From assembly GCF_002261265.1 (NCBI RefSeq), contig NZ_NEVK01000003.1, forward strand, positions 62,001-126,000: a stretch of 64,000 nucleotides of DNA. Reading direction: 5' to 3'. The notes under the pieces are model-generated. The model saw nothing but the letters and a program-made list of their open reading frames with translations, did no database searches and had not been told where the DNA came from. The position numbers and the translations under genes are program-made. Source of the DNA: Bordetella genomosp. 7 (GTDB lineage Bacteria; Pseudomonadota; Gammaproteobacteria; Burkholderiales; Burkholderiaceae_B). This document shows, in pieces, positions 26,107 through 38,539 of the stretch (within the stretch, counting starts at the first letter, position 1; each line of letters begins with the position of its first letter).

Positions 26107-26204
26107 TGAGTTTTCACCGGAAGATGACCAGCTCGCATGGTAGCGGCGACGCCTGGCCGGCACGAGTGACATAATTCTGATGAAACTGATCACTTGGATA
26201 GATC

Positions 26205-27113
26205 ATGCTGGATGCCCTGACGCTGGACCAGATACGCACCTTTGTGTCGGTTGCCGAGCACGGCAGTTTCCGCGCGGCAGCCGGCAAGTTAAGGCGCGTG
26301 CAATCGGGCGTAAGCGCCAGCATCGCCAATCTTGAGGCGCAATTGGGTATTGCGCTGTTCGACCGCTCGGGTCATCGTCCCGCGCTGACCCCGCAAGGCC
26401 GGGCGCTGTTGGTCAATGCGCGCGATATTCTGCTGCGCGTGGACGCCATGCGGGCGCGAGCGCGCGGCTATGGCGAGGGTGTGGAGCTTGAGCTGCCGCT
26501 GGCGGTCGACACACTGTTTCCCCTGCCCGCGCTGGGCGCCGCCGTGGCGCAGCTGCAGGCGGTCTACCCGTCGGTGGCAGTGCGGCTTGATGTGGCGCCG
26601 TTGGGCGGGCCATTGCAGGCGCTGCTGGAACGGCGCTGCGTGCTGGGGCTTACCGCCGGCGAACACTTTCGGGACCCGCGCATCGCGCTCGAGGCCCTGG
26701 GAGAAGTCAGTCAGGTGGCGGTGGTCGCCGCAGGGCATCCGCTGGCCAGGCGCGGGCGCGGGGCCCGCGTGGCATCGACCGAGCTGGCCGATTATGTGCA
26801 GGTTGTGCTGGCCGACCCTACGGACCTGTCGAGCGGCCGCGATTTCGGCGTGATCTCGCCGCGCACCTGCCGCGTCGGCAACCAGGATGCCAAGCACGCC
26901 TTGATACGGGCAGGCGTGGGATGGGGGCGCCTGCCTGCATGGCAGGTCGAACAGGATCTCGCGGAAGGCCGGCTGGTGCGCGTGCGCGCGCCGTCACTGG
27001 GGCGCGATGGCGCCGTGGTGTCGGAGATCTACCTTGTGCATCGCGTGGATACGCCGCTGGGGCCGGCCGCCCGCGAGCTGGCGGCCATATTCAAGCGTCT
27101 GTGCGGCGCCTGA
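26205..27113 (+). CDS. LysR-family transcriptional regulator
   Basis: A 302-residue LysR regulator: helix-turn-helix FVSVAEHGSFRAAAGKLRRVQSG to VSASIANLEAQLGIALFD. It sits between a divergent MFS gene and the downstream tctCBA operon and could control either. The divergent arrangement favours the MFS gene, while tctCBA begins 123 bp downstream with its own candidate promoter. The 99-bp gap upstream has a GATCA-rich stretch (26188-26205) but no clean operator was called. Confidence 0.88.
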   Translation: MLDALTLDQIRTFVSVAEHGSFRAAAGKLRRVQSGVSASIANLEAQLGIALFDRSGHRPALTPQGRALLVNARDILLRVDAMRARARGYGEGVELELPLAVDTLFPLPALGAAVAQLQAVYPSVAVRLDVAPLGGPLQALLERRCVLGLTAGEHFRDPRIALEALGEVSQVAVVAAGHPLARRGRGARVASTELADYVQVVLADPTDLSSGRDFGVISPRTCRVGNQDAKHALIRAGVGWGRLPAWQVEQDLAEGRLVRVRAPSLGRDGAVVSEIYLVHRVDTPLGPAARELAAIFKRLCGA

Positions 27114-27136
27114 AGCCAGGCTTGCCGCGGCGTTGC

Positions 27137-27165
27137 TTGGCGGCGCGACGGAAACTGTCTAGTAT
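27137..27165 (+). promoter_or_regulatory. Candidate promoter of tctCBA
   Basis: TTGGCG at 27137-27142 and TAGTAT at 27160-27165 are separated by 17 bp and lie 71 bp upstream of the tctC start. The -10 keeps the key first and last bases. This is a reading-based call only. Confidence 0.35.
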
Positions 27166-27236
27166 CGAAGCCTGCTGCACGAACACATGAACAACAGGCA
27201 ACCGGCGGCACCGCCAGGTGGCGCCCAGGAGACACC

Positions 27237-28190
27237 ATGCTACGCATTAAACAGGTTCTGCTTTCATTGGCCCTTGGGGCGCTGCCGGTTCTGGCGGGCG
27301 CCGCTCCTGCCAAAGTCATGGCGCCGGGCGGGCCTGGCGGCGGCTACGATGCCGCGGCCCGCGTGCCTTTGCAGGTCATGCAAGAGGCGGGCATTTTCAC
27401 CGATGGTTTCCAGGTCACCAACAAGGGCGGCGCGGGCGGCACCATCGGCCTGGCCGAGTTCATCAACAACAGCAAGAACGACGACAACGCCATCATGTCG
27501 ATGGGCGCCATTCTGGTGGGCGGCATCATCCTGAACAAGTCGCCCGTGACGCTCGAGAGTGTCACGCCGCTGGTGCGACTTACCGACGACGCAGACGTAC
27601 TTGCCGTGCCGGTGAACTCGCCCATCAAGACGGTGGACGACCTGCTCAAGGCGCTGCGCGAGAACCCGGGCGCGATGGCCATAGGCGGCGGCTCGGTGGG
27701 CGGCGTCGATCACGTGGCCGCGGCGCTCATCGCGCAGGCGGCCGGCGTGCCGCCCGGCAAGCTCAACTACATTCCGTATCCCAGCGGCGCCGAAGTGGTG
27801 CCGCAGCTGGTCAGCGGGCAGCTCAAGCTGGCGCTGTCGGGCCTGTCGGAATTCAAGCCCTACGCCGACCAGAAGCGCCTGCGCATCATCGCGGTCACGT
27901 CGGCCGAGCGGCTGCCCGGTGTGGATGCGCCCACACTGAAAGAGTCGGGCGTGGATGTGGTGATCGGCAACTGGCGCGGCATTGTCGGCGCACCGGGCAT
28001 GAGCAAGGAAGGCCGCGCCATGTGGCTGGACTGCTACCAGAAACTGCACGCGTCGCCGCAATGGAAGAAAAAGCTGGCCGAACAGGGTTGGGCTGACGCG
28101 TACCTGGCGGGCGACGATTTCGCGAAGTTCCTGGACGAAGAAAAAGTGCGCCAGGAAAAAGTGCTGAAGGACCTGGGCCTGGTCAAGTAA
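27237..28190 (+). CDS. tctC: Tripartite tricarboxylate transporter, periplasmic receptor
   Basis: A 317-residue TctC-type receptor: signal peptide ending near LAGAAPAK, then [17 protein letters not shown] (ligand loop), [15 protein letters not shown] and [17 protein letters not shown]. Unlike the orphan Bug proteins in this window, it is followed by tctB (22-bp gap) and tctA, so it belongs to a complete importer for citrate-like tricarboxylates. The exact ligand is unknown. Confidence 0.92.
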   Translation: MLRIKQVLLSLALGALPVLAGAAPAKVMAPGGPGGGYDAAARVPLQVMQEAGIFTDGFQVTNKGGAGGTIGLAEFINNSKNDDNAIMSMGAILVGGIILNKSPVTLESVTPLVRLTDDADVLAVPVNSPIKTVDDLLKALRENPGAMAIGGGSVGGVDHVAAALIAQAAGVPPGKLNYIPYPSGAEVVPQLVSGQLKLALSGLSEFKPYADQKRLRIIAVTSAERLPGVDAPTLKESGVDVVIGNWRGIVGAPGMSKEGRAMWLDCYQKLHASPQWKKKLAEQGWADAYLAGDDFAKFLDEEKVRQEKVLKDLGLVK

Positions 28191-28212
28191 GCCTACCCAC
28201 AGGAGACCGTCT

Positions 28213-28701
28213 ATGTCCGCAGTTGCGCAGCGCCGCCGGCCATGGTGGCTGGGGCTGGCCGTGATCGCGATCGGCGCGGTGTGGCTGCAGCAAGGCTACG
28301 CACTGCCGCAAGCCAGCGGTTATGCGGGGGTGGGCCCCGGCGATTTCGTGATGCTGGTGGGCGCCGCATTGGTCGTGCTTGGGCTGGCGCTGCTGGCCCA
28401 GGTCGCGCGCGGCGAGGCATTCCGGCCGCAAGAGGCCGAAAGCGCCCAGGCCGACGCGCCGCCGTCGCGCAGGGCGCTGGTCTTCGCTGCCGCGGGCGCC
28501 GGCATTCCTTTGCTGACGATGGAGCCGCTGGGCTTTCCGCTGACGGCCATGCTGTCGTTCGCGCTGGTGACGCATGCGTTCGGTTCGCGCCGCGTGCTGT
28601 TCGATTGCATCATCGGCCTGGCGCTTGGCAGCCTGTGCTGGTGGGGGTTTACCCGGCTCGGCGTGACACTGGGCGGCGTGTTGCCCTTGGCGGGGTGGTG
28701 A
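28213..28701 (+). CDS. tctB: Tripartite tricarboxylate transporter, small membrane subunit
   Basis: A 162-residue membrane protein with four hydrophobic segments and the TctB pattern [20 protein letters not shown] near residue 35, a hydrophilic loop ([10 protein letters not shown] region) and the final helix [18 protein letters not shown] precedes the ATG. Its stop codon (28699-28701) lies 1 bp before the tctA start, so translation is coupled. Confidence 0.9.
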   Translation: MSAVAQRRRPWWLGLAVIAIGAVWLQQGYALPQASGYAGVGPGDFVMLVGAALVVLGLALLAQVARGEAFRPQEAESAQADAPPSRRALVFAAAGAGIPLLTMEPLGFPLTAMLSFALVTHAFGSRRVLFDCIIGLALGSLCWWGFTRLGVTLGGVLPLAGW

Positions 28702-28702
28702 C

Positions 28703-30190
28703 ATGGACGCCTTCGATTCACTGATGGCCGGCTTCGGCGTGGCGCTGCAGCCGGCGCACCTGATGTGGGCCTTTGTCGGGTCGCTGCTGGGCACGGCTAT
28801 AGGCGTGCTGCCCGGCATCGGGCCCGCGCTGACTATCGCCCTGCTGTTGCCCGTGACGGTGAAAGTCGCGCCCACCGCGGCCTTCATCATGTTCGCCGGT
28901 GTGCTGTACGGGGCGATGTACGGGGGGTCTACTACGTCGATCCTGCTGAATACGCCCGGCGAAAGCGGCTCGATGATGACGGCGCTGGAAGGCAACAAGA
29001 TGGCCCGCGCCGGCCGGGGAGCGGCGGCCCTGGCCACCGCCGCGATCGGCTCGTTCGTGGCTGGCACGCTGGCCACGCTGGCGCTTACGTTCCTGGCGCC
29101 CGCGATCGCCGAACTGGCGTTTGTATTCGGGCCGGCGGACTACTTTGCGCTGATGCTACTGGCGTTTACGTCGGTGTCGGTGGTGCTGGGTACGTCGCGC
29201 GTGCGGGGGTTTATTGCGTTGTTCCTGGGGCTGGCCATGGGCGTGGTGGGCATCGACGGCCCTACCGGCCAGGCGCGGCTGGCTTTCGGCACCCCCGATC
29301 TGCTCGACGGCATCGACATCACGGTGGTGCTGGTGTCATTGTTCGCCATTGGCGAAATCCTGTATGTGGCCAGCCGCTACAGCCGTACGCCGCCGGCCGT
29401 CAGCCCGCTGGCGGGCGGGCGCTGGATGACGCGCAGCGATTGGCAGCGGTCGTGGAAACCCTGGCTGCGCGGTACTTGCCTGGGTTTTCCCATCGGCGCG
29501 CTGCCGGCCGGCGGCTCGGAAGTGCCGACCTTCCTGTCATACACCATCGAACGCCGGCTCAGCCGCCATCGGGACGAATTCGGCAAGGGGGCCATCGAGG
29601 GCGTTGCAGGGCCCGAGGCGGCCAACAACGCCGCGGCCGCCGGCATCCTGGTTCCGCTGTTGACGCTGGGCTTGCCCACGTCGGCCACGGCCGCGGTGTT
29701 GCTGGCCGCCTTCCAGAGCTATGGCCTGCAGCCGGGGCCGTTCTTGTTCGTCAACAGCGCCGACCTGGTGTGGGGGCTGATTGCGTCGCTGTACGTGGGC
29801 AACCTGATGCTGCTGGTGCTGAACCTGCCGCTGGTGGGCCTGTGGGTGCGGTTGCTGCTGATTCCGCGCCCCTATCTGTATGCCGGCATCCTGGTGTTTG
29901 CGATGGTGGGCATCTGGGGTGTGGGAACGTCCTGGATGGATCTGTTGCTGATGTTCGTGATCGGGCTCATGGGTTATGTGATGCGCGTGTACGACTTTCC
30001 CATCGCGCCGGTGCTTATCGGACTGATCCTGGGGCCGCTGGCTGAAACCCAGCTGCGGCGGGCGTTGTCGATAGGGCAGGGCGACCCGATGGTGCTCGTG
30101 TCATCGCCGTTGTCGTTGACCCTGGTTGCGCTGGCGCTGGCGGTACTGTTCCTGCCCGGGCTGCTGCGCAAGCTGCGGGCCGGCGCATGA
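28703..30190 (+). CDS. tctA: Tripartite tricarboxylate transporter, large membrane subunit
   Basis: A 495-residue TctA with about 11-12 membrane segments. The family signatures are [38 protein letters not shown] and, in the second half, [20 protein letters not shown], the duplicated glycine-rich substrate loops. It is the transport channel partner of TctC and TctB. The operon ends here and is followed, after 72 bp, by hairpin array 2. Confidence 0.95.
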   Translation: MDAFDSLMAGFGVALQPAHLMWAFVGSLLGTAIGVLPGIGPALTIALLLPVTVKVAPTAAFIMFAGVLYGAMYGGSTTSILLNTPGESGSMMTALEGNKMARAGRGAAALATAAIGSFVAGTLATLALTFLAPAIAELAFVFGPADYFALMLLAFTSVSVVLGTSRVRGFIALFLGLAMGVVGIDGPTGQARLAFGTPDLLDGIDITVVLVSLFAIGEILYVASRYSRTPPAVSPLAGGRWMTRSDWQRSWKPWLRGTCLGFPIGALPAGGSEVPTFLSYTIERRLSRHRDEFGKGAIEGVAGPEAANNAAAAGILVPLLTLGLPTSATAAVLLAAFQSYGLQPGPFLFVNSADLVWGLIASLYVGNLMLLVLNLPLVGLWVRLLLIPRPYLYAGILVFAMVGIWGVGTSWMDLLLMFVIGLMGYVMRVYDFPIAPVLIGLILGPLAETQLRRALSIGQGDPMVLVSSPLSLTLVALALAVLFLPGLLRKLRAGA

Positions 30191-30262
30191 AGGGATGGAA
30201 CGGGCGGCAGGGGCGTATGGGGCGGTCGGATGCATAGCGGGTGGTGTCTGATCGCGGTGTAA

Positions 30263-30705
30263 GGTGTCTGACACCCTTACGGGAGTCAGACACCAAGCAT
30301 TCAGCGGCGGTGGGCTTGCTCGCTCCGATCGGGGGCCCGGTGTCTGACACCCTTACGGGAGTCAGACACCAAGCATTCAGCGGCGGCGGGCCTGCTCGCT
30401 CCGATGGGTGGCCCGGTGTCTGACACCCTTACGGGAGTCAGACACCAAGCGTTCAGCGGCGGCGGGCTTGCTTGCTCCGATGGGTGGCCCGGTGTCTGAC
30501 ACCCGTACGGGAGTCGGACACCAAGCATCGGCGGCGGTGGGCTTGCTCGCTCCGATGGATGGGCCGGTGTCTGACACCCTTACGGGAGTCAGACACCAAG
30601 CGTTCAGCGGCGGTGGGCTTGACCGCTCCGATGGGTGGGCCCGGTGTCTGACTCCGGAGGTGTCAGACACCCCTCCGCACGCTCGCTCCGCTGGCGTCAG
30701 ACACC
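30263..30705. repeat. Hairpin repeat array 2 (76-bp period, six units)
   Basis: This occupies the 620-bp gap after tctA. Units start at 30263, 30339, 30415, 30491, 30566 and 30643, a period of 75-77 bp. Each begins with GGTGTCTGACACCC, then TTACGGG or similar, then AGTCAGACACC, forming a 10-bp stem, one A/A mismatch, three CCC/GGG pairs and a TTAC loop. A private spacer (AAGCATTCAGCGGCGG..., about 44 bp) is conserved within the array but unlike those of the other arrays. The last unit has a changed, still paired core. Open frames through it only translate the repeat. Confidence 0.92.
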
Positions 30706-30810
30706 ACCTGCATACCTGTTGCTACAAAAAGTTGCCGTGCCGGCGCGCGCCCGCGCTAGGATGGGCATGCCGGCGGGGCCGGCATTGTTCAATAGCACCA
30801 GGAGGCTGCC

Positions 30811-31467
30811 ATGCAAGCAAGAACATCAAGAACAACCTTCTCGCGTATCGCCGTGTTGGCGGCGGTCGTGGCATTGGCCACGGGTTGTGCAACGCCCCAG
30901 CAGACCAATACCGCGGTGGGCGCGGGCGCCGGTGCGGCAGCTGGCGCCGGCATCGGCGCGCTGATCGGCGATGGCCGCGGCGCGGCCATCGGGGCGGGCA
31001 TCGGCGCCGTGGCGGGCGGGCTGATCGGCTACAACTGGTCGGGCGTCAAGAAAGACGTGCAGCAATCCGGCGCGACGTCGCTGGGTATCGACGTGGTCGA
31101 AATGCCCGACGGCAGCCTGAAAGTGAACATTCCCAGCAACGTCTCGTTCGATACCGACAAGGCCGTGCTCAAGCCCGCGCTGCTGCCCGTGCTGGACAGC
31201 GTGGCGCGCGCGCTGACGCAGCATCCCGAATTGCGCGCCAAGGTGGTGGGGCATACCGACAGCACGGGCTCGGCCGCGCATAACCAGACCCTGTCGGAGA
31301 ACCGTGCGCGCAGTGTCACCACTTACCTGGCGCAACGCGGGGTGGCGTCGGACCGCATGACCATCGAAGGCCGCGCGGCGCGCGACCCGGTGGGCGACAA
31401 CGCTACGGCCGAGGGCCGGGCGGCCAATCGCCGTGTCGAGGTCTATCTGTACGCGGTCAGGCAGTAA
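30811..31467 (+). CDS. OmpA-family lipoprotein (YiaD-like)
   Basis: A 218-residue lipoprotein: signal peptide and lipobox ALATGC (Cys about residue 26), a glycine-zipper segment (about 37-75, [20 protein letters not shown]), then an OmpA-like peptidoglycan-binding domain ([50 protein letters not shown]). AGGAGG precedes the start. This architecture anchors the outer membrane to the wall, as in YiaD/OmpA-lipoproteins. phhB follows after 53 bp. Confidence 0.9.
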   Translation: MQARTSRTTFSRIAVLAAVVALATGCATPQQTNTAVGAGAGAAAGAGIGALIGDGRGAAIGAGIGAVAGGLIGYNWSGVKKDVQQSGATSLGIDVVEMPDGSLKVNIPSNVSFDTDKAVLKPALLPVLDSVARALTQHPELRAKVVGHTDSTGSAAHNQTLSENRARSVTTYLAQRGVASDRMTIEGRAARDPVGDNATAEGRAANRRVEVYLYAVRQ

Positions 31468-31520
31468 GGCGCGCGGCGGCCGCGCGCAGCCCGCGCGGCC
31501 GCGTTTTCGGGAGGCACACC

Positions 31521-31835
31521 ATGAACACACCCACCCGCCTGGGCGCCCGCGCCGCGGTCGCCGGCCTGGCTGGCTGGCAGGCTCATGCAGACCGCGACGC
31601 AATACAGAAGCGTTATCGGTTCAAGGATTTCAATGCGGCGTTCGGATTCATGGCGCGGGTAGCCATGTACGCCGAGAAGCTGGACCACCACCCCGAATGG
31701 TTCAACGTCTACAACAGCGTCGACGTGGTGCTGGCCACGCATTCGGTGGGCGGCGTCACCGAGCTGGATGTGCGCCTGGCCCGGCACATGGACGAGGTTG
31801 CCTCGGACACGTGCCTGAAGGCCGATGGGGGCTGA
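31521..31835 (+). CDS. phhB: Pterin-4a-carbinolamine dehydratase
   Basis: A 104-residue PCD/DCoH protein: [20 protein letters not shown], then [16 protein letters not shown] with the paired active-site His residues, then [19 protein letters not shown]. It dehydrates 4a-hydroxytetrahydropterin after aromatic amino acid hydroxylation. No phenylalanine hydroxylase gene is adjacent. GGGAGG precedes the ATG. The N-terminus is slightly shorter than usual, but all catalytic residues are present. Confidence 0.93.
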   Translation: MNTPTRLGARAAVAGLAGWQAHADRDAIQKRYRFKDFNAAFGFMARVAMYAEKLDHHPEWFNVYNSVDVVLATHSVGGVTELDVRLARHMDEVASDTCLKADGG

Positions 31836-31848
31836 AACCGCGTACGCG

Positions 31849-32553
31849 TCAGCCGCGCACGTAGTAAATGCGCATTGCCTGCTGCCGTTCCGATGGGTCC
31901 AGCACCTGGATGCGCACCGAGCGGGCCGTGAAGCCTTCGGGCATTTCGGCCTGGCCCTGCGCGATCTGGTAACGGGCCAGGTCGACGCTGATGGGGTCGA
32001 GTTCGATCGTGCCGGATCGGCCGTTGCGGTATACGCCCTGTACCGCCAGCTGTAGCGTGCCCTTGAATGCGGGGGCGTCGTACTTTTCGCGCATCAGCAG
32101 CACCTGGTAGTTCAGCTTGCCGGGTTCGCGAATGAACAGCCCCGAGCGCACGCCGATATCGGTGCCGCGCGGATCTGGCGGGATGGCGTCCTGGAAGATC
32201 TGGAATTCCTGCTTCATCGAGTCGATCTGCGCGCGGGCTTCTTCGAGCGCCTTGGTGGCCTGCTCGCGGGTGGCCTGGTTTGCGTCCCGTTGCTCGGTGG
32301 CTTCGGCAAGCTGCACGCGCAGACGCTGGCGGTCGAGGTTGGCGGTGTTGAGTTCCGACTGCAGTTGTTCGGACTGTTCGACGGTGAGACGTTGCGGGCC
32401 GTAGTTGGCTTGCAGGAACAGGACCCCGCCCGCGCCCAGGCCGATGCCTATCAGCAGCAATACCAGCCAGCGGGGCATGCGACGTGTGCGCTTGCCCGGC
32501 TGATATACCGACGGTTTGAAAACTGCCCGCTGCGAGCGTCCGAACATCCCCAT
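31849..32553 (-). CDS. Single-span membrane protein with a periplasmic coiled coil (DUF6776-like)
   Basis: A 234-residue protein: an Arg-rich cytoplasmic N-terminus, one membrane span (about residues 28-47, WLVLLLIGIGLGAGGVLF), a coiled coil of about 70 residues (EQSEQLQSELNTANLDRQRL onward), then a compact beta-rich C-terminal domain (SGLFIREPGKLNYQVLLMRE). It resembles the DUF6776 family of unknown function. The long open frame reaching 32853 includes an unrelated Trp/Arg-rich leader, so the start was placed at 32553, with another ATG two codons later. It is the gene after murU on the same strand. Confidence 0.7.
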   Translation of the reverse strand: MGMFGRSQRAVFKPSVYQPGKRTRRMPRWLVLLLIGIGLGAGGVLFLQANYGPQRLTVEQSEQLQSELNTANLDRQRLRVQLAEATEQRDANQATREQATKALEEARAQIDSMKQEFQIFQDAIPPDPRGTDIGVRSGLFIREPGKLNYQVLLMREKYDAPAFKGTLQLAVQGVYRNGRSGTIELDPISVDLARYQIAQGQAEMPEGFTARSVRIQVLDPSERQQAMRIYYVRG

Positions 32554-32686
32554 GCCACAAAACCCTGTATTTAAGTGCCGTAGGCAGCAATTGCCGGCGA
32601 AAACCCTAGAGAATACCGTGTCCTTACTGATACAGGTTACGACAGATAAGTCTCGTTGCGTACCTACGGGCTTGGAAACAACCTGT

Positions 32687-34422
<1,736 letters not shown>

Positions 34423-34500
34423 AGGTGCCGTCTCGGAATGCAGTAGAGTTTCGTTGCGTCCGCGGCCACCGACGATGGCGGCGCTGGCGCGCGGCTTCTC

Positions 34501-34506
34501 TATAAT
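34501..34506 (+). promoter_or_regulatory. Candidate lptD promoter -10 element
   Basis: A TATAAT hexamer (in CTCTATAATACC) lies 118 bp upstream of the chosen lptD start, in the 201-bp gap between the divergent amgK and lptD genes. No good -35 match was found at 16-18 bp. It would drive lptD-surA-rsmA. Confidence 0.45.
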
Positions 34507-34623
34507 ACCGGGTCGTTCCCGTCCGCACGCGGTTTCCGCACGCCTGCCGGGGCCGCCGCCGTCGCCATGCGCACCCGCGCAGGGGCGGGTCTTCTGTCGA
34601 TAAGGTTTTCGTTCACGGTGCGT

Positions 34624-36975
34624 ATGGTCCGGTGGTTGATTCTCTCTGCTGTCAGCTTGGCCGGGGCCGTGCACGCCCAGGGCAGCCAGCGCACCACGCC
34701 GCCCGACGCCGCGGCAGAGCCTCCATCGCACGAAACGATCCAGTTGCGCAGTTCGCCGGGGTTGCGGATGCATTCCCTTCCCGACGACCAGATTCCGGTC
34801 TTCACCGAGTCCGATCGCTTGCAAGGCGACCCCGACTCCAACGTCACCCTTACCGGGTCGGCAGAGGTCCGCCGCATCGATGGCGTGATCAAGGGTGACC
34901 GCATCGAATACGGCAATGCCACCGGCCAGGTGGATGTCCAGGGCAACGTGCGCATGATGCGCGACGGCACGCTGATCACCGGCCCCCAGGCGCAGTTCAA
35001 CATCGACACCGACAGCGGCGAAATCGAATCGCCCGACTTCTGGCTCGGCGCGGCTGGCGGGTTCGCCCGCGCCGACCGCGCCGACATCTTCAGCCGCTCG
35101 CAAATGCGGCTGACCACCGTGCAGTACAGCGGCTGCCCCTGCCCGAATCCGTCCTGGTACATCAAGGCCGACAGCGTCGACCTCGATTTCGACGAAAACG
35201 AAGGCGTGGCGCGCAACGGCGTGCTGTACTTCAAGGACGTGCCGCTGCTGGCGTCGCCCTACCTGACCTTCCCGGTCAAGAAAGAGCGCAAGTCCGGCTT
35301 CCTGGTGCCCACCTACGGGCTGACCAGCAAGAGCGGCATCGACCTGTCGTTGCCGTACTACTTCAACCTGGCGCCCAATTACGACCTGACGCTGCAGCCG
35401 CGCTACCTGAGCAAGCGCGGGCCGCAGCTGGGCGCCGAATTCCGCTACCTGGGACGCTCTTACCAGGGCACCCTGGTGGGCACGTACCTGTCGAGCGACC
35501 GCCAGACCGGCGACGACCGCTGGATGTTCCGGTCGCGGCACCAGCAACTGCTGGGCAACGGCTTCTATACCGACTGGGACGTCGCCAAGGTTTCCGATGA
35601 CGACTACTTCCGCGATTTTTCGGCGCTGGGCCTGAACGAGGCGTCCACCACCTACCTGCCGCAGCGCGGGCGCGTGGGCTGGAGCAGCCGCTACTGGCAG
35701 TCGTACGCACAGGTATACAAGTACCAGACCCTGCAAGACCCGGACGCCCCGCTGGCGCCGCCCTACGACAAGCTGCCCGAGCTGTACCTGAAGGGCGCGC
35801 GCTACGACATGAACGGGTTCGATATCGAATGGACCAACACCGCTGTGCGGTTCCGTCGTCCGCTGCTCGATGGCGTGCGCCTGGGCCCCGATGGCGACCG
35901 CCTGCAATCGTACTTGTCGGCCTCGTACCCCATCGTGCGGCCGGGCTGGTTCGTGACGCCGAAAATCGGCCTGCATCACACCCAGTACCAGACCGACTGG
36001 TACCAGCTGTCGAACAACCCGCGCGACATGTCCCGCACTTTGCCCATCATGTCGCTGGACGCCGGGCTGGTGTTCGAGCGCGATACCACGCTGTTCGGCA
36101 ACGCATCCATCCAGACGCTGGAGCCGCGCCTGTACTATCTGCGCGTGCCGTATCGAGACCAGTCGCGCATGCCGGTCTACGACACCACGCTGGCCAACTT
36201 CAGTTTCGACCAGGCCTTCCAGGAAAACATCTATACGGGCGGCTGGGACCGCATTGCCAACGCCAACCAGCTTACCGCCGCGCTGACCACGCGCTGGCTC
36301 GACGCCGATACCGGGTTCGAACGCCTGGCGCTGTCGGCGGCGCAGCGCCTGTATTTCGAGGACCAGCGCGTCACCCTGCCGGGCGAGACGCCGCGCGACA
36401 ACGTCCGCTCGGATTTCCTGGTGGCCGCCAGCGCCGCCCTGACCGACACGCTAAGCACCGAGGTGGCGGCGCAGTACGATCCGTACCGCAACAACTGGTC
36501 GCGCGGCCTGATCAGCGCGCGCTGGCGTCCGCAGCGCCTGACGTCGGTGGCGCTGTCGTACCGCTATCAGCGCGACCCCCTGCCGGGCGTGGCCTACCAG
36601 CCGCGCGGCCAGGACCAGATCAGCCTGGCCTTCCAGTGGCCGTTTACCGAGCGCTGGTACGGCGTGGGCCGTATCGATTATTCGCTGCGCACCGAGGGCG
36701 CCACCGCCACGGCCGCCGAAGAATCCCCGCGCGTCACCCAGGCCATCGCCGGGCTGGAGTACAAGGGCGATTGCTGCTGGACCGGTCGCGTGGTGTTCCA
36801 GCGCTATGCCGTGTCGGCCAACGACGCCAATACCGCGCTGTTCTTCCAGCTCGAACTCAGCGGCCTGGGCTCGCTGGGCACCGACCCCATGAGCCTGTTG
36901 AACAAGAGCATCCCGGGCTACCAGTCCGTGACGCCCCCCACCCCCCAGGGGACCACATTTGAAAGGTATGAATGA
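34624..36975 (+). CDS. lptD: LPS-assembly outer-membrane protein LptD
   Basis: A 783-residue LptD. The signal peptide (MVRWLILSAVSLAGAVHAQG) is followed by the periplasmic jellyroll OstA domain (LTGSAEVRRIDGVIKGDRIE, VDVQGNVRMMRDGTLITGPQ), then a large beta-barrel. The Cys pair in YSGCPCPN and the late Cys pair in YKGDCCWTGRV fit LptD disulfides. It inserts LPS into the outer leaflet. The start at 34624 was preferred to 34567 because it begins the signal peptide, though neither has a strong Shine-Dalgarno. It overlaps surA by 4 bp. Confidence 0.93.
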   Translation: MVRWLILSAVSLAGAVHAQGSQRTTPPDAAAEPPSHETIQLRSSPGLRMHSLPDDQIPVFTESDRLQGDPDSNVTLTGSAEVRRIDGVIKGDRIEYGNATGQVDVQGNVRMMRDGTLITGPQAQFNIDTDSGEIESPDFWLGAAGGFARADRADIFSRSQMRLTTVQYSGCPCPNPSWYIKADSVDLDFDENEGVARNGVLYFKDVPLLASPYLTFPVKKERKSGFLVPTYGLTSKSGIDLSLPYYFNLAPNYDLTLQPRYLSKRGPQLGAEFRYLGRSYQGTLVGTYLSSDRQTGDDRWMFRSRHQQLLGNGFYTDWDVAKVSDDDYFRDFSALGLNEASTTYLPQRGRVGWSSRYWQSYAQVYKYQTLQDPDAPLAPPYDKLPELYLKGARYDMNGFDIEWTNTAVRFRRPLLDGVRLGPDGDRLQSYLSASYPIVRPGWFVTPKIGLHHTQYQTDWYQLSNNPRDMSRTLPIMSLDAGLVFERDTTLFGNASIQTLEPRLYYLRVPYRDQSRMPVYDTTLANFSFDQAFQENIYTGGWDRIANANQLTAALTTRWLDADTGFERLALSAAQRLYFEDQRVTLPGETPRDNVRSDFLVAASAALTDTLSTEVAAQYDPYRNNWSRGLISARWRPQRLTSVALSYRYQRDPLPGVAYQPRGQDQISLAFQWPFTERWYGVGRIDYSLRTEGATATAAEESPRVTQAIAGLEYKGDCCWTGRVVFQRYAVSANDANTALFFQLELSGLGSLGTDPMSLLNKSIPGYQSVTPPTPQGTTFERYE

Positions 36976-38522
36976 TGCGTAGCTTGCACCACCTGCGCCG
37001 GCTGCCCGGTAACCTGCTGATCGCGGCTGCGTGCGCCGGCGTGCCGGCCGCGCATTCCCAGCCGGCGCGGGCGTCGGCCAGCCCCGCCGCAGCTGCACCG
37101 GCCGGGCAGCCCGCCGGGCAGGCCGCGGCCGCGCAGCCTCGCGAGCAATTCGTCGACGGTATCGCCGCGGTGGTCAACAAAGATGTCATCACGCTGCGTG
37201 AAGTCGACAACGGGGCGCTGCGCGCGACGGCCGACCTTACGCGGCGCGGCATCCAGGTGCCTCCGCAAGACATCCTGCGCCGGCAAGTGCTGCAAAGCCT
37301 CATCATGGACCGCCTGCAGGCGCAAGAGGCCGATCGCCTGGGCATCCGTGTCAACGACCAGCAGATCAACCAGGCCGTCCAGACCATCGCAGAGCGCAAT
37401 CGCATGTCGGTTGAGCAGATGCGCGGCGAGATCGAAAAATCCGGCGTCAGCTGGGATGAATACCGCAAGACGCTCGGCACCGACATCCGCATGACCCGGC
37501 TGCGGCAGCGCGCGGTCGATTCCAACATCATCATCACCGACGCCGAGGTAGATGCTTTCCTGAAAGACCGCGCGCGCAACCCGGCGTTTGGCGCCGAGGC
37601 GCCCGGACGCCCCGCGGCGCAGCCGGCGCTGGCCGCCGCGTCCGGGCCCGAGGTCGTTGCGCTGGCGCAGATCCTGGTGCGGGTGCCCGAGGGCGCCAGC
37701 CCCACCGAAGTGGCGGCACTGCGCAACAAGGCCGAGAGCCTGCTGGCCGAGCTGAAACAGGGCGGCGATTTCGCCAGCCTGGCCGCGGCATCGTCTGACG
37801 GCCCCGAAGCCCTGCAGGGCGGCGTCATGGGCGCAAGGCCCATCGAGGGCTGGCCCGACCTGTTCGTGCAGGCCATCGGCTCGGTCGCGCAAGGCCAGGT
37901 CAGCGGCCTCATCCAGAGCGGCAACGGCTTTCATATCCTGAAGGTGCTGCAGCGCACGGGCGGCGGTTCGCAGCAGCCCGCCCCGGCGCCGCAACCCCCG
38001 ATGATGCCGCAGGCGGGCGGCGACATGCGCGCGCCCCAGGGCCCGGTGCAGGTGACGCAGACGCATGCGCGGCACATCCTGATCAAGACGTCGGCCGTCA
38101 TGAGCGACGACCAGGCGCGCCAGCGGCTGTCGCAGATACGCCAGCGCATTGTCAACGGCGGCGCGTCGTTCGCCGACATGGCCCGGCAATATTCGCAGGA
38201 CGCCAACGCCCCGCAGGGCGGCGACCTGGGCTGGGTCAACCCCGGCGAAATGGTGCCCGCCTTCGAACAGGCCATGAATGTGCTGCCCGAGGGCGGCGTC
38301 AGCGAACCCGTGTTGTCGCCTTTCGGTTGGCACCTGATCCAGGTCGAGGCGCGGCGCGAGCATGACGTCAGCGACGAACTGCAGCGCATGCAGGCCCGGC
38401 AGATTCTTTTCGAACGGCGCGCCGAGCCCGCCTACGAAGACTGGCTGGCGCAATTGCGCAACGAAGCCTACATCGACAACCGGCTCGAAAAGCAAGAGCA
38501 GATCGAGCAGAACAACCGCTGA
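36972..38522 (+). CDS. surA: Periplasmic chaperone/peptidyl-prolyl isomerase SurA
   Basis: A 516-residue SurA: signal peptide (to PAAHSQ), an Ala/Pro-rich linker (about 30-60), the N-terminal chaperone domain ([38 protein letters not shown]), then two parvulin domains (about 230-330 with [19 protein letters not shown], and about 365-470 with [16 protein letters not shown]), and a C-terminal helix. It is longer than the E. coli protein (428) because of Pro/Ala-rich linkers. It chaperones outer-membrane proteins including LptD, encoded just upstream. Confidence 0.95.
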   Translation: MMRSLHHLRRLPGNLLIAAACAGVPAAHSQPARASASPAAAAPAGQPAGQAAAAQPREQFVDGIAAVVNKDVITLREVDNGALRATADLTRRGIQVPPQDILRRQVLQSLIMDRLQAQEADRLGIRVNDQQINQAVQTIAERNRMSVEQMRGEIEKSGVSWDEYRKTLGTDIRMTRLRQRAVDSNIIITDAEVDAFLKDRARNPAFGAEAPGRPAAQPALAAASGPEVVALAQILVRVPEGASPTEVAALRNKAESLLAELKQGGDFASLAAASSDGPEALQGGVMGARPIEGWPDLFVQAIGSVAQGQVSGLIQSGNGFHILKVLQRTGGGSQQPAPAPQPPMMPQAGGDMRAPQGPVQVTQTHARHILIKTSAVMSDDQARQRLSQIRQRIVNGGASFADMARQYSQDANAPQGGDLGWVNPGEMVPAFEQAMNVLPEGGVSEPVLSPFGWHLIQVEARREHDVSDELQRMQARQILFERRAEPAYEDWLAQLRNEAYIDNRLEKQEQIEQNNR

Positions 38523-38539
38523 ACGGCTGCGAGCCCACC

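Noticed and set aside
30241-30670. Open frames across hairpin array 2 on both strands, encoding repeated VSDTGPPIGASKPAAAE-like peptides
   Set aside because: They only translate the 76-bp DNA repeat in several frames at once; there is no Shine-Dalgarno or family match.
30263-30705. CRISPR array
   Set aside because: The parts between the repeated cores are the same in each unit rather than unique spacers, and no cas gene is nearby.
34423-35979. N-terminal extension of the amgK frame through the lptD region (865 codons in all)
   Set aside because: The added part is antisense to lptD and has no conserved sequence; the kinase begins near 34422.
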